Positions 8,437-18,549 of a DNA stretch of 64,000 bases are shown piece after piece. The translations under genes were made by a program, and so were the position numbers. This DNA comes from Dyella sp. C9. Lineage in GTDB: Bacteria; Pseudomonadota; Gammaproteobacteria; Xanthomonadales; Rhodanobacteraceae. The DNA lies in NCBI RefSeq assembly GCF_003332825.1, contig NZ_QIRF01000006.1, positions 1-64,000 of the forward strand. The letters run 5' to 3'. How positions within the stretch are numbered: the first letter of the stretch is position 1; every line of letters starts with the position of its first letter. The notes beneath the pieces are model-generated. The model had not been told where the DNA came from. It saw nothing but the letters and a program-made list of their open reading frames with translations, and searched no databases.

Positions 8437-9420
8437 TCAACCGCGATGGACTCGACGCAAGCGAGCTTCCAGCGCGTCGAAGAACTCCGGCGGCAGCATC
8501 GCGCGCACCGGCACCGACCACCAATGGGCCTGGGCGAAGGCCCGGCATTTCACGGCGTCCTTCTCGGTCATCAGCACCGGCTTGCAGTCGCCAAAGTCCA
8601 GATCCCCCGCCACGAAGGCGTGATGATCGGGGAACGGATGCTCCACGACCTGCAGCCCCTGCGAGCGCAGGCTGGCGAAGAAGCGCAGTGGGTGCCCGAT
8701 CGCGGCTACGGCATGAACGGTCTGCCCGACGAAATCGGCCAGCGGCTTTACGTGGTCGTCCAGTAGCGCGCGTACGGTCCCGCCACGCAGTTGCATCGGC
8801 ACGTCGCCCGGTCCCACCGCGCCACCGTTGCAGATACGGAAATCGACTTCCTGCAGCCGCGACATCGGTTCGCGCAGCGGTCCCGCCGGAAGCAGGCGGC
8901 CATTGCCGAAGCGGCGCACGCCGTCGATCACGCAGATCTCCACGTCCCGGGCCAGCGCGTAGTGCTGCAGCCCGTCGTCGGCGATGACCACGTCGCAGCC
9001 AGCCTCGATCAGCAGGCGGGCCGCCGCCGGCCTGTCCCGCCCCACGGCCACGGGCACCCCGCTGGCCCGGATCAGGCAGGGCTCATCGCCGACCTCGGCC
9101 GGATCGGGTGCCACGCCAAGCAGCAAGGGTTCCTTGCGGGTGCCGCCATAACCACGACTCACCACGCCTGGCCGGTAGCCGCGCTTGCGCAAGGCCTCGG
9201 CCACGGCGATGGTCACTGGCGTCTTGCCGGTACCGCCCGCGGTGAGGTTGCCGACCACCACCACCGGCACCGGCAAGCGCGCGCTGCGCAGCACGCCACG
9301 GCGGTACAGCGCCCGGCGCAGCGCGCTCACACCCCGGTAGAGTCCCGCCAGGGGCGCAGTCCACCATGGCACGCGACCCTTGCCGTACCAGGCCGATTGG
9401 ATGCGGTCGGCCATGCTCAT
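8437..9420 (-). CDS. lpxK: Tetraacyldisaccharide 4'-kinase
   Basis: LpxK phosphorylates the 4' position of the lipid A precursor at the inner membrane. The 327-residue product has an N-terminal hydrophobic region, the Walker A GNLTAGGTGKTP (about residues 56-67), SRGYGG, and the conserved IADDGLQHYALARDVEICVI with the catalytic DDGLQH. The ATG at 9420 (MSMADRIQSAWY) is used; a second ATG lies two codons on. It follows msbA by 10 bases, the standard msbA-lpxK order. Confidence 0.96.
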   Translation of the reverse strand: MSMADRIQSAWYGKGRVPWWTAPLAGLYRGVSALRRALYRRGVLRSARLPVPVVVVGNLTAGGTGKTPVTIAVAEALRKRGYRPGVVSRGYGGTRKEPLLLGVAPDPAEVGDEPCLIRASGVPVAVGRDRPAAARLLIEAGCDVVIADDGLQHYALARDVEICVIDGVRRFGNGRLLPAGPLREPMSRLQEVDFRICNGGAVGPGDVPMQLRGGTVRALLDDHVKPLADFVGQTVHAVAAIGHPLRFFASLRSQGLQVVEHPFPDHHAFVAGDLDFGDCKPVLMTEKDAVKCRAFAQAHWWSVPVRAMLPPEFFDALEARLRRVHRG

Positions 9421-9430
9421 GCCATGGCCC

Positions 9431-11203
9431 TCAGTCGGTGCCCTGGCTGTGGAACTGCATGCGGTGCAACGCGGCATACTGGCCACCGAGGGCCAGCAGC
9501 TCAGCATGCGTACCCCGCTCGACGATGCGGCCGAGGTCCATGACGGCGATCTGGTCAGCGTGTTCAATGGTCGACAGGCGATGGGCGATCACCAGCGTGG
9601 TGCGGTCGCGCATCAGGCGCTGCAGCGCCTGCTGGATCAACCGCTCGGACTCGGTATCGAGCGCACTCGTCGCTTCGTCCAGCACCAGGATCGGCGCGTT
9701 CTTGAGGATCGCACGGGCAATCGCCAGGCGCTGGCGCTGTCCTCCCGAAAGCAGCTTGCCGCCCTGGCCGATGTGGCTGTGGATGCCCTGCGGCAGGCGC
9801 TGGATGAATTCCAGCGCATTGGCCGCCTCGGCCGCCGCAAGGATTTCCGCCTCGCTGGCGCCGGCGAGCTCGCCGTAGGCGATGTTCTCCGCCACGGTGC
9901 CGTCGAACAGCACCACGCTCTGTCCCACCCACGCGATCTGGCGACGCAGCGAGGACAGGGTGAAGCTCTCGTAATCGTGCCCGTCGATCAGGATGCGCCC
10001 GCTCGTGGGGGCATTGAAGCGAGGCAGCAGGCTGACCAGGCTGCTCTTGCCGCTGCCCGAGCGGCCGACCAGGGCCGTGACCGTACCCGGCGCACAGTGC
10101 AGGTTGACGCCACGCAAGGCCTCGAAGTCGCCGCGCGGATAGATCAGGCCCACGTCCTCGAAGCGAATATCACCTCGGGTGCGCTCCAGCACGCGCGTGC
10201 CATCATCCACCTCCGGCGCCATATCGATGATCTCGAACAGGCTTTCCGCCGCCGAGATGCCGCTCTGGATATTCGATTGGATGTTCGCCAATCGCTTGAG
10301 CGACGGCATCATGCCGCCCATCGCGGTGAGGACGGTGATGAATACACCAGCCGACATGTGCTGGATCTCGAACGGCCGCGTGGCCAGGAACACCATCACC
10401 GCCAGCGCGAGCGCCGCGACGGTCTGGATGGCCGTACTCGATTGCGCGTTGGTCGAGGCGATCTTGAGGTTCAGGCGACGCGTGTGATCGGTGACGTCCT
10501 TGAAGCGGGTCGCCGCCTGCTCCTGGCCGCCATAGACGCGGATTTCGCGATGGGCCTCGACGGATTCCTCGACCGTGCCCGTCACCGACCCCATGGTGCC
10601 CTGGATGCGGCGGCTGATGGAGCGATAACGGCGACTGACGATGCTGGCGATCAGCATGATCAGCGGCACCATGACGAACAGCGCCATGGTGAGATAGGCA
10701 CTGGTGCTGAGCATGACGTAGATGAAACCGATCACGGTCACGCTTTCGGTCACCACCACCTTGATCGCGTCGGTGGACGCCGAGGCCACCTGCTCGCTGG
10801 TGTAGGTGATGCGTGATACCTGGTGACCTGAATGCTCACGGCCGAAGAAGGTCGCCGGCAAGCGCAGGTACGCGGCGAACACATCCCGCTGCATCGCGTT
10901 GACCACGTTGCGGCCGATGTACGACACGCCGTAGCTGCTGGCAAAGGTGCCCACGCCGCGAACCAGGAAGATCAGCACGATCCAGATCGGCATCCAGAAG
11001 ATCATCACCGGATCTTTGTCGACGAACAGCTTGTCGATCATCGGCTGCAGCAGCTTGGTGAACACTGCCAGGCCGCCACCGTCGATGATCATGCCAAGCA
11101 CGGCGATGGCGCCGACCACCCAGAACCGCTTGGTATAGCCCAACAGGCGCTTGTAGATCCGGATCGTGTTGGCGTCCCAGATCTTGACCTTGCCGTTACT
11201 CAC
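9431..11203 (-). CDS. msbA: Lipid A export ATP-binding/permease protein MsbA
   Basis: MsbA flips lipid A-core across the inner membrane. The 590-residue half-transporter has six membrane segments in residues 20-310 and a C-terminal nucleotide-binding domain with Walker A GRSGSGKSS, the ABC signature LSGGQRQR, Walker B ILVLDEATSALD and the switch histidine in VIAHRLST. Translation starts at a GTG at 11203 that overlaps the exbD stop by four bases, so expression is probably coupled to exbBD. Confidence 0.96.
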   Translation of the reverse strand: MSNGKVKIWDANTIRIYKRLLGYTKRFWVVGAIAVLGMIIDGGGLAVFTKLLQPMIDKLFVDKDPVMIFWMPIWIVLIFLVRGVGTFASSYGVSYIGRNVVNAMQRDVFAAYLRLPATFFGREHSGHQVSRITYTSEQVASASTDAIKVVVTESVTVIGFIYVMLSTSAYLTMALFVMVPLIMLIASIVSRRYRSISRRIQGTMGSVTGTVEESVEAHREIRVYGGQEQAATRFKDVTDHTRRLNLKIASTNAQSSTAIQTVAALALAVMVFLATRPFEIQHMSAGVFITVLTAMGGMMPSLKRLANIQSNIQSGISAAESLFEIIDMAPEVDDGTRVLERTRGDIRFEDVGLIYPRGDFEALRGVNLHCAPGTVTALVGRSGSGKSSLVSLLPRFNAPTSGRILIDGHDYESFTLSSLRRQIAWVGQSVVLFDGTVAENIAYGELAGASEAEILAAAEAANALEFIQRLPQGIHSHIGQGGKLLSGGQRQRLAIARAILKNAPILVLDEATSALDTESERLIQQALQRLMRDRTTLVIAHRLSTIEHADQIAVMDLGRIVERGTHAELLALGGQYAALHRMQFHSQGTD

Positions 11204-11631
11204 TGGCTGTTGTCCGCCTGACTGGGTGTCGTGGCAATGGACAACCGGGTGAAGCCAAGCTGCCCCAGCGCGTCCATGGCCGTCACCACGTTCTGGTGCG
11301 GCGTCATGGCATCGGCGCGAATGGTGACCTGGCGGTCGCGGTCTTCGCCGGCAACATTCGCGATGGCCTGCTTGAGCGGCTCGACGCCCTGCCCATGCAC
11401 CTCGTCGCTGCCCACGTAAAAATGACCATCGCGATCCACCACCACGGTAAGCGCCGGCGCCTGCATGTCACGCTCCTCGGCACTGGCCTTGGGCAGCGTG
11501 ACCTGCATCCGCGAGTGCTGGATGAAGGTGGTGGTGAGCACGAAGAACATCAGCAGAGTCAGCAGTACGTCGATCAGCGAGATCACGTTGATCTCGAAAT
11601 CGTCCTGCCGACGATCGTTACCGATACGCAT
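11200..11631 (-). CDS. exbD: Biopolymer transport protein ExbD/TolR
   Basis: The 143-residue protein has one N-terminal membrane segment (ISLIDVLLTLLMFFVLTTTF, about residues 16-35) that includes the membrane aspartate needed for proton coupling, then a periplasmic domain ending TRLSIATTPSQ. It pairs with the exbB-type gene three bases upstream. In Xanthomonadales this exbB-exbD pair sits upstream of msbA-lpxK, as here. Its partner TonB- or Tol-like protein is not in the window. Confidence 0.93.
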   Translation of the reverse strand: MRIGNDRRQDDFEINVISLIDVLLTLLMFFVLTTTFIQHSRMQVTLPKASAEERDMQAPALTVVVDRDGHFYVGSDEVHGQGVEPLKQAIANVAGEDRDRQVTIRADAMTPHQNVVTAMDALGQLGFTRLSIATTPSQADNSQ

Positions 11632-11634
11632 GGT

Positions 11635-12294
11635 TCAGCCTGCGCTCGACTCGGTGGTACGGGCCGGGCGCGCACGAGCCGCCGTGGCCTGCTGGTTGAA
11701 GGTGAGCTCATCGAGCAGCTCGGTGGCCTGCTTTTCCATCTCCACGCAGTAGCCAGCCACCTTGGAACGGAAGTAGCGATGCAGCACGTAGGCCGGGATG
11801 GCCACGATCAGGCCGGTGGCGGTACAGATCAACGCTTCGCCGATGCCGCCGGCCATCTTCATCGGGTCGCCCACGCCGCCCTTCATGACTTCCATGAACA
11901 TGCGGATCAGGCCGACCACGGTGCCGAGCAGGCCGAGCAGCGGGCCAATCAGGGCGATGGTGCCCAGGGTGTTGAGGTAGCGTTCCATGCGATGCACCAC
12001 ATGGCGGCCAGTGTCCTCGATGCGCTCCTTGATCAGCTCGCGCGGGCGGTTGCGCACGGCCAGCGCCGAAGCCAGCAGTTCGCCCAGCGGCGATCCGTTG
12101 GCCAGAGCTGCCAGATGGCTGGGGTCGAGCTGGCCCGAGCGTGCCCAGGTGCGCACTTCGTCGCCCAGGCCCGGGGGCAGCACCGAACGACGGCGCAGGG
12201 TCCAGCAACGCTCCAGCACGATCGCCAGGGCGACCGCCGAACAGATCAGGATGGGCAACATCGCCCAGCCACCAGCCATCAGGATTTCCAGCAC
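11635..12294 (-). CDS. exbB: MotA/TolQ/ExbB proton channel family protein
   Basis: The 219-residue inner-membrane protein has a first membrane segment near the start (GGWAMLPILICSAVALAIVL) and two more in the C-terminal half (TIALIGPLLGLLGTVVGLI and ATGLIVAIPAYVLH), the ExbB/TolQ pattern. I chose the GTG at 12294, giving MLEILMAGGWAML, because CGGAG sits five bases before it. The internal ATG at 12279 is too far from that site. A longer frame to 12402 is unlikely to be used. Confidence 0.92.
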   Translation of the reverse strand: MLEILMAGGWAMLPILICSAVALAIVLERCWTLRRRSVLPPGLGDEVRTWARSGQLDPSHLAALANGSPLGELLASALAVRNRPRELIKERIEDTGRHVVHRMERYLNTLGTIALIGPLLGLLGTVVGLIRMFMEVMKGGVGDPMKMAGGIGEALICTATGLIVAIPAYVLHRYFRSKVAGYCVEMEKQATELLDELTFNQQATAARARPARTTESSAG

Positions 12295-12429
12295 AACGAC
12301 TCCGCGACACTCAATCGTTAGGAAGGGCGCATCATAACAGTCTCTTCCGGCGGTTCCGCGGCACCGGTGGCAGTTGGCGCGATCCACCGGAGTAAGTGCC
12401 ACCCTTGCCCTGCCAACCCTTGCCCTGCC

Positions 12430-14715
12430 TCATTCGCGCCAGTAGCGAGACTGCCGTTGCCGCCAACGCGCCACCACCCGGGGCGGGCCATCCGGCGGCA
12501 CGTCGACCTGGATCGCCCCTGCCGTGGCGGTGTTCAGCCAGGCAACCCCTGCCTTTTCGTAACGCTCCACCACCAGCGGATGCGGATGTCGAAATCGGTT
12601 GCGCCAACCCGCCGAGAACAGCGCGAGGACGGGGTCAGTGGCTGCGATGAAGGCCGCGCTGGAAGAACTGCGGCTCCCATGGTGTGGAACGGTCAACACC
12701 AGCGGCGGGCCGGGCGGCAGGCTGGCCACCACGGCTGGCTCGACCCGGCTGGAGATGTCGCCGGTGAGCAGCGCCCGCCCGCCCACGCCTTCGACCAGGA
12801 TCACGCAGGAACGGTCGTTGCCACTCTCGGTCCGCGCCCCGACACGCAACACCTGCACGGTGACGCCGTCCCACTGCCAGGATTGCCCTTCGGCGCATGC
12901 AGCCATCGGCAACGGCAAGCGCTCAGGTTCGCCCGATCGCCGCTCCGCATCGGGATAGGCGGCCGCCACCGCAGGAATCCCGCCAGCATGATCGTTGTCC
13001 GCGTGACTGGCCACTAGCAGGTCCAGACGTCCCAGGCCCAGCGCCCGCATCGACGGCAACACCGCCGCCTCGCCCAGGTCGAACTCCGAGGGATAGCGCG
13101 CGCCGGCGTCGTACAGCAGCGCGTGATGCCGGGTGCGCACCAACACGGACAACCCCTGCCCCACGTCGAGCATCCACAGCTGGAAGCCGCCGTGTAGCGG
13201 CAGGTTACGCGGGGGGAACAGCAGCGGCAGGAACAGCAAGCCGCCCAGCCAGCGTGCAGGCACACCCCGTGGCATGAGCAGCCAGGTCGCGCCGATCATC
13301 GCCAGCACGACCGGCACCAGCCTCACGTCGGGCAGATACCAGTGGGCGCCTGGCCAGCCAGCCATAAGGTCGAGCAACCACCATTGCAGGTGAACCAGCT
13401 TCCCCGCGCACCACAACACCGGTGTCGCCGCCGGCGGACACAGCCCCAGCAGCAGGACGCCCATCAGGGTGCAGGGCACGATCACCAGGCTGACGAAGGG
13501 CACCGCGACGAGGTTGGCCAGCCCGCCCACCAGCGAGGCCTGTCCAAAGAACCATAAGGTCAGGGGCAACAACGCCAACGACATGGCGAGCTGCGCCATC
13601 GTCAACTCATGCAGGAAGCCGCGCAGGCCGCGCGCTCGCACGACCAGGCACAGCATCAGGAACGCCACGCCCGCGAAGGACAACCAGAAGCCCGCCGAAA
13701 GCACGCACAACGGATCGAACACCAGCACCACCACCAGGGCCAGCGCCAGGGACTGCAGGCCGGCCGGCTGGCGACGCAGGCAGCGCGCCCATGCCACCAC
13801 CGCGATCATCAACAGGCTCCGCACGGTCGCCAGCCCGAAACCGGCAAGTGCGCTGTATACCGCCGCCAGCAACAGGGCCACACCCGCTTCAAGCTGCGGG
13901 CGCGGCAAGCGCAACGCCAGCGTCGGCAGGCACAGGTAAAGCAGCCGGGCCAGCCACACCCCGAAGCTCGCCGCGACCCCCACATGAAAACCCGAGATCG
14001 CGATGAGGTGCGAGATGCCATTGGCCCGCGCCACATCCCAGTCGCGGTTGCTGAATCCGCGGGTGTCGCCTACGGCCAGCGCCTGCACGAACGCCGTGTC
14101 ACGAGGAACGGCGATGCGCTCGGCGATGCCGCGGCTGATGCGCTCGCGTGCGCTGTCGATGCACCACGACGCCGCCTGTTCCGCGGCGTCGCGCACGTAG
14201 CCGGAGGCCACGACCCCGCGTTCGAGCGCGCTTCGCTCGGCGTCTCCGCCCCCGGGGTTCAACAGCCCTCTTGGCCGCTTCGCGCGCACGGTCAGCTGCC
14301 AGCGGCTGCATGCGCGAAGCGGCGGGGCACCGTTGTACCAGTTCACGCGCACCCGTCCATGCAAGTCCAGCGGCGTGCCGGCCACACTCGCCCCATCGAC
14401 GCGCAGGAGAAACCCGGCGCTGTCCGGGCCGACCTTGGGCAAGTCGATGAGCTGTCCGCTGAGCTGGATGTCCTGGCCTTCCAGTTCGCGGGGCAGCCGT
14501 GCGTCCATGGCGCTGCCACCGCGCAGGCTGGCCCAGGCCATGCCGAGCAGGCACCAGGCGAGCAGCCGGACACGCCCACCGCGCAACATCGCGCCACCCG
14601 CGACCGCCATCAGCACCAGGCACATCCAACGCGGCGGCAAGGGGTTCAGCCATTGCGTCGCCAGCACGCCCGACAACAGCATGACGCCCGCCGGCGCCGC
14701 TCCTTCCTGCCGCAT
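12430..14715 (-). CDS. comEC: DNA internalization protein ComEC/Rec2
   Basis: ComEC is the inner-membrane channel for single-stranded DNA uptake in natural transformation. The 761-residue product has an N-terminal membrane region and OB-like DUF4131 segment (residues 1-200), the Competence domain with about eight membrane helices (starting near HLIAISGFHVGVAASFGVWL, residues 230-500) and a C-terminal metallo-beta-lactamase domain with SHADNDHAGG (about residue 570 onward). The ATG at 14715 is preceded by GGGAGG at a good distance; the GTG two codons upstream has no room for a site. Confidence 0.95.
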   Translation of the reverse strand: MRQEGAAPAGVMLLSGVLATQWLNPLPPRWMCLVLMAVAGGAMLRGGRVRLLAWCLLGMAWASLRGGSAMDARLPRELEGQDIQLSGQLIDLPKVGPDSAGFLLRVDGASVAGTPLDLHGRVRVNWYNGAPPLRACSRWQLTVRAKRPRGLLNPGGGDAERSALERGVVASGYVRDAAEQAASWCIDSARERISRGIAERIAVPRDTAFVQALAVGDTRGFSNRDWDVARANGISHLIAISGFHVGVAASFGVWLARLLYLCLPTLALRLPRPQLEAGVALLLAAVYSALAGFGLATVRSLLMIAVVAWARCLRRQPAGLQSLALALVVVLVFDPLCVLSAGFWLSFAGVAFLMLCLVVRARGLRGFLHELTMAQLAMSLALLPLTLWFFGQASLVGGLANLVAVPFVSLVIVPCTLMGVLLLGLCPPAATPVLWCAGKLVHLQWWLLDLMAGWPGAHWYLPDVRLVPVVLAMIGATWLLMPRGVPARWLGGLLFLPLLFPPRNLPLHGGFQLWMLDVGQGLSVLVRTRHHALLYDAGARYPSEFDLGEAAVLPSMRALGLGRLDLLVASHADNDHAGGIPAVAAAYPDAERRSGEPERLPLPMAACAEGQSWQWDGVTVQVLRVGARTESGNDRSCVILVEGVGGRALLTGDISSRVEPAVVASLPPGPPLVLTVPHHGSRSSSSAAFIAATDPVLALFSAGWRNRFRHPHPLVVERYEKAGVAWLNTATAGAIQVDVPPDGPPRVVARWRQRQSRYWRE

Positions 14716-14796
14716 CGCCACCCCTCCCTGGGAAAGCCCCAGGTTAGGAGTGCACTCGCCTCACTGCGGCGGAAAAACGTGTAGGTCCAACGCCGA

Positions 14797-15507
14797 TCAG
14801 GCGTAGACCTTGTCGATCAGCACGCCGTTGTGCAGCTCCAGGATGCGGTCCATACGCGAGGCGAGGCTGCTGTCGTGGGTCACCAGGATGAAGCTGGTGC
14901 CGATCTCCCGGTTGAGTTCAAGCATCAGGTCATAGACCTGGGCCGCGTTGCCCTCATCGAGATTGCCGGTGGGCTCGTCGCCCAGCACGACGGCAGGACG
15001 CGTCACCAGCGCGCGCGCCACCGCGCAACGCTGGCGCTCACCACCGGACAATTCCGCAGGCTTGTGGTGCAGCCGCTTTTCCAGGCCCACGCGCGCCAGC
15101 AGGGCACTGGCCTGGCGCTCCGCCTCCGCGATCGCCACGCCGCGGATCAGCAGCGGCATGCACACGTTCTCCAGCGCGGTGAACTCGGGCAGAAGGTGGT
15201 GGAACTGGTAGATGAAACCCATCGAACGGTTGCGCACGCGGCCGCGGTCGGCATCGGAAAGACGGGAGAGGTTCTTGCCCTCCACTTCCACCTCGCCGCG
15301 CGTCAGCGTGTCGAGGCCGCCGATGATGTGCAGCAAGGTACTCTTGCCCGAACCCGAGGCGCCCACGATGGCCAGCGTCTCGCCGCGCTTCAGCGTGAAG
15401 CTGACGTCGGAGAGCACGTCGGTCTTCAGATCGCCCTCCTCGTAGGTCTTGGCAATGTGGCTGGCGCGCAGCACGATGTCGTTGTTGTGGCTCATCGGCT
15501 TACTCAT
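14797..15507 (-). CDS. lolD: Lipoprotein-releasing system ATP-binding protein LolD
   Basis: LolD powers release of outer-membrane lipoproteins from the inner membrane to LolA. The 236-residue ATPase has Walker [10 protein letters not shown], the Q-loop near [18 protein letters not shown] (the LolD-type signature), ABC signature LSGGERQR and Walker [13 protein letters not shown]. The ATG at 15507 (MSKPMSHNN) overlaps the lolC stop by 8 bases; a second in-frame ATG lies 4 codons later. Confidence 0.95.
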   Translation of the reverse strand: MSKPMSHNNDIVLRASHIAKTYEEGDLKTDVLSDVSFTLKRGETLAIVGASGSGKSTLLHIIGGLDTLTRGEVEVEGKNLSRLSDADRGRVRNRSMGFIYQFHHLLPEFTALENVCMPLLIRGVAIAEAERQASALLARVGLEKRLHHKPAELSGGERQRCAVARALVTRPAVVLGDEPTGNLDEGNAAQVYDLMLELNREIGTSFILVTHDSSLASRMDRILELHNGVLIDKVYA

Positions 15508-16747
15508 AACGCAGTGCCTGTGCGGGCTGGGTGCGCGACGCACGCCATGCGGGGTAAAGGGTGGCGAGCAGCGAGAACAGGAAGGTGATCAGTGCCACCC
15601 AACCCACGTCGCTGGCCGACAGCTTGCTGGGCAGCTCGCTGATGTAATAAACGTCCGGCGACAGGAAGGTGATGCCGGTGACGTGCTCGATCCACTTCAC
15701 GATGCCCGGCAGCTTCCACGACAGCAGCGAGCCCAGGCCCACGCCAAAGCCGATACCGACGAAGCCCACCAGCACGCCCTGCACCATGAACATGCCCATG
15801 ATGCTGCGCGGCGTGGAACCCAGCGTGCGCAGGATGGCGATGTCGGCCTGCTTGTCGGTCACCAGCATCATCAGCATCGAAATGAGGTTGATCACCGCCA
15901 CCAGGATGATCAGCGAGAGGATGATGAACATCACCTTCTTCTCCATCGAAATGGCGGAGAAGAAGTTGGCGTGGCTGTCCATCCAGGTATCGACCCGATA
16001 GACCTGGCCCAATTGGTCGGCCAGCTCCCGGGCCACTTCGCGCGCATTGAACATGTCGTCCAGGCGCAGGCGGATGCCGGTGGGTCCGTCGAGCTGGTTG
16101 AGCCGCTCGGCGTCGCTCATGTTGGTCAGGGCCAGGCCGGCGTCGAATTCCTGCATGCCCATCTCGAACACGCCGGTCACCCGGAATGCGCGCAGGTTGG
16201 GCACGCTGCCGGTGATCGGCGAGGACTTGAACGTTGGCACCGCGACGATCACCTTGTCGCCCACGGCCACGCCCAGCGTCATGGCCAGCTCGCGCCCCAG
16301 CACGATGTTCCAGCTGCCCGGGGTCAGGTCGGTAAGCTTGCCTTCGACCATGTGCTGGCCGATGTCGGATACCTTGGGCTCCTCGGCCGGCTCGATGCCG
16401 CGCACCACCGCCCCGCTGGGACGTCGTGCCTGCAGGAAGGCCTCGGTTTCCACGTAGGGGGCCGCGCCCAGCACATGCTTGTTGGCCTCGGCGATCTTCA
16501 CCGCGCGCGGCCAGTCCTGCACGCTCTGTCCCGGCATTCCCGATACGGTGGCATGCGAGATGGCACCCAGGATCCGCGAGCGCAGCTCGTCATCGAAGCC
16601 ATTCATCACCGACATCACCGTGATCAGCGCCGTCACGCTGATGGCGATGCACACGATGGACACGGTGGATATGAAGGAAATGAACTGGTTGCGACGCTTG
16701 GCGCGGGTGTAGCGCAGGCCGACGAAAAGCTCTAGCGGACGAAACAT
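15500..16747 (-). CDS. lolC: Lipoprotein-releasing system transmembrane protein LolC/LolE
   Basis: The 415-residue permease of the LolCDE complex has an N-terminal membrane segment following [20 protein letters not shown], a periplasmic domain (about residues 50-270) and three C-terminal membrane helices in an FtsX-type domain ending [19 protein letters not shown]. Only one permease gene is present beside lolD, so it may act as a homodimer (LolF type) or its partner may lie elsewhere. Confidence 0.95.
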   Translation of the reverse strand: MFRPLELFVGLRYTRAKRRNQFISFISTVSIVCIAISVTALITVMSVMNGFDDELRSRILGAISHATVSGMPGQSVQDWPRAVKIAEANKHVLGAAPYVETEAFLQARRPSGAVVRGIEPAEEPKVSDIGQHMVEGKLTDLTPGSWNIVLGRELAMTLGVAVGDKVIVAVPTFKSSPITGSVPNLRAFRVTGVFEMGMQEFDAGLALTNMSDAERLNQLDGPTGIRLRLDDMFNAREVARELADQLGQVYRVDTWMDSHANFFSAISMEKKVMFIILSLIILVAVINLISMLMMLVTDKQADIAILRTLGSTPRSIMGMFMVQGVLVGFVGIGFGVGLGSLLSWKLPGIVKWIEHVTGITFLSPDVYYISELPSKLSASDVGWVALITFLFSLLATLYPAWRASRTQPAQALRYE

Positions 16748-16798
16748 TAGGGCGGTCGCTTGTGGAGTTCTTGGGGGCTGGCCGCCCGGGTGGCGCGA

Positions 16799-17287
16799 TT
16801 ATCGCCTGAGACGCGGCCAAACCGTAGGACCGCGTTCAGCGGAAAGAGTGCCATCGGCGGCATCCTGGTCCGGCTGAGACACGGCCAGCCGCATGCGCAG
16901 GCGCCGACGGGTGTCTTCGTCGCTGTTGTCCGGAGCGAGCAGAAGCGGCTGCCAGCCCAGGCCAGGGGCGCGCAACCCAAGCCACACATGGCGCCCCGGC
17001 AGCACGCGGAAACCGGACAGGCGCGCGGGGACATCCTGGCCATCGCGAAGACGCAGGCTCCAGCTGCCGTCGCTGGCCATGCCTGCCGCGACGATGCGGC
17101 CATGCTCGAAACGCCCCACCGCGCGCAGGCCGGCAACCGCCACCGCCAGGCACAGCAGCGCGCTCGCCGCAAGCGGAATCTCGCTCAGCCAGATCGAGAG
17201 CAGCGATAAAAGCGACACCAGCCCCACGACCCGGCGCAGCCGCCGCGAGGGCCGATATTCAAAGCCGATGGCGGGCGCGGATGTCAT
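16799..17287 (-). CDS. ygfX: YgfX-family inner-membrane protein
   Basis: The 162-residue protein has two close membrane helices (about residues 18-60, LVSLLSLLSIWLSEIPLAAS then LLCLAVAVAGL) and a soluble beta-rich C-terminus, as in YgfX (CptA). In E. coli YgfX is encoded directly after SdhE, and the same overlap is seen here: the start at 17287 is 29 bases inside sdhE. The link to SdhE is conserved, but the function of YgfX is debated. Confidence 0.85.
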   Translation of the reverse strand: MTSAPAIGFEYRPSRRLRRVVGLVSLLSLLSIWLSEIPLAASALLCLAVAVAGLRAVGRFEHGRIVAAGMASDGSWSLRLRDGQDVPARLSGFRVLPGRHVWLGLRAPGLGWQPLLLAPDNSDEDTRRRLRMRLAVSQPDQDAADGTLSAERGPTVWPRLRR

Positions 17288-17507
17288 CGATGATGGCCTG
17301 CCAGTCCGGGCGCGTTGCCTTGGCATGGCCCATCACCCAGTCCCAGAGGTCCGGGTCCTGCACATCCAGCAATTCATCGAAAGCCTGCCGCTGCGCCTCG
17401 TCGGCGTCGGCAAAGCGATCGTCCAGCCAGCCGCCGAACAGCGCGTCGAGTTCGCGGGTGCCGCGACGGGTGCGCCAGCGGAGGCGTTTGATGCGGGCTT
17501 CGTCCAT
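17259..17507 (-). CDS. sdhE: FAD assembly factor SdhE
   Basis: SdhE is a small cytoplasmic protein that helps attach FAD covalently to SdhA. The 82-residue product has the diagnostic R-G-x-x-E motif as RRGTRELD (about residues 14-21), followed by the helical LLDVQDPDLWDWVMGH segment. Length is standard. It lies downstream of sdhB, separated by a repeat element of about 130 bases. Confidence 0.95.
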   Translation of the reverse strand: MDEARIKRLRWRTRRGTRELDALFGGWLDDRFADADEAQRQAFDELLDVQDPDLWDWVMGHAKATRPDWQAIIDDIRARHRL

Positions 17508-17539
17508 AAATAACGCGAGGTGCCTCCTATGCTCGACTT

Positions 17540-17666
17540 CCTCTCCCCTCAGGGGAGAGGATTGAGGTGAGGGGCCAATCTTGCCTCAGTCCATCCAAGG
17601 CGATTAAGAAACTCTTCCGCGAGCACCCGCCCCTCACCCTGCCCTCTCCCCGGAGGGGAGAGGGAG
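17540..17666. repeat. Extragenic inverted repeat between sdhB and sdhE
   Basis: Each arm contains its own small palindrome (CCTCTCCCCTCAGGGGAGAG at 17540-17559 and CCTCTCCCCGGAGGGGAGAG near 17643-17662). The flanks GGTGAGGGGC and GCCCCTCACC make the whole unit a large imperfect inverted repeat. CCTCTCCC...GGGAGAGG repeats are dispersed in many xanthomonads and pseudomonads. It separates sdhB from sdhE-ygfX and could alter transcript levels between them. Confidence 0.75.
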
Positions 17667-17676
17667 GAGCTACTGC

Positions 17677-18459
17677 TTACGTGCGACGTTCGACGATCAG
17701 CTTCTTGATCTCGGCGATGGCCTTGGCCGGGTTCAGGCCCTTCGGGCAGGTACGCGCGCAGTTCATGATGGTATGGCAGCGGTACAGCTTGAACGGATCT
17801 TCCAGATCGTCCAGGCGGGCACCGGTGTCCTCATCTCGGCTGTCCACGATCCAGCGGTAGGCCTGCAGCAGGATGGCCGGACCGAGGTAGCGGTCACCGT
17901 TCCACCAGTAGCTCGGGCAGCTGGTCGAGCAGCACGCGCACAGGATGCACTCGTACAGGCCGTCGAGCTTCTTGCGGTCTTCCGGCGACTGCAGGCGCTC
18001 CTTGTCGGCCGGGGCCGGGCTCTGCGTGCGCAGCCAGGGCTTGATCGAGGCGAACTGCGCATAGAAGTGCGTGAGATCGGGCACCAGGTCCTTCACCACC
18101 GGCATGTGCGGCAGCGGGTAGATCTTCACGTCGCCCGAGGCGCAATCCTCGATGGCCTTGGTGCAGGCCAGCGTGTTGGTGCCATCGATGTTCATCGCGC
18201 ACGAGCCGCAGATGCCCTCGCGGCACGAACGGCGCAGCGTGAGCGTCGAGTCGATCTCGTTCTTGATCTTCAGCAGGGCGTCCAGAACCATCGGGCCGCA
18301 CGAAGCGAGGTCCACTTCATACGTATCGATGCGCGGGTTCTGGCCGTCGTCCGGCGACCAGCGATAGATGCGGAACGTCCGCGGCTTCTTCGCGTCCTTC
18401 GCCGGAAAGTGCTTGCCCGGCTGGACCTTGGAATTCTTGGGTAGCGAAAACTCTGCCAT
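17677..18459 (-). CDS. sdhB: Succinate dehydrogenase iron-sulfur subunit
   Basis: SdhB carries the three iron-sulfur clusters that pass electrons from SdhA to quinone. The 260-residue product shows the 2Fe-2S ligands in [13 protein letters not shown] (about residues 74-86) and the 4Fe-4S and 3Fe-4S ligands in [16 protein letters not shown] (about residue 170) and [17 protein letters not shown] (about residue 230). The ATG at 18459 gives the usual N-terminus. It lies 90 bases downstream of sdhA. Confidence 0.97.
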   Translation of the reverse strand: MAEFSLPKNSKVQPGKHFPAKDAKKPRTFRIYRWSPDDGQNPRIDTYEVDLASCGPMVLDALLKIKNEIDSTLTLRRSCREGICGSCAMNIDGTNTLACTKAIEDCASGDVKIYPLPHMPVVKDLVPDLTHFYAQFASIKPWLRTQSPAPADKERLQSPEDRKKLDGLYECILCACCSTSCPSYWWNGDRYLGPAILLQAYRWIVDSRDEDTGARLDDLEDPFKLYRCHTIMNCARTCPKGLNPAKAIAEIKKLIVERRT

Positions 18460-18549
18460 GTTTGCCTCACGGTTTCGTGTTGGCCTCAACCGCTCGTCCT
18501 GCGAGCGCCGGTACCACACTGAAAGAACCTCAGGGGTTCCGGCCTCGTA

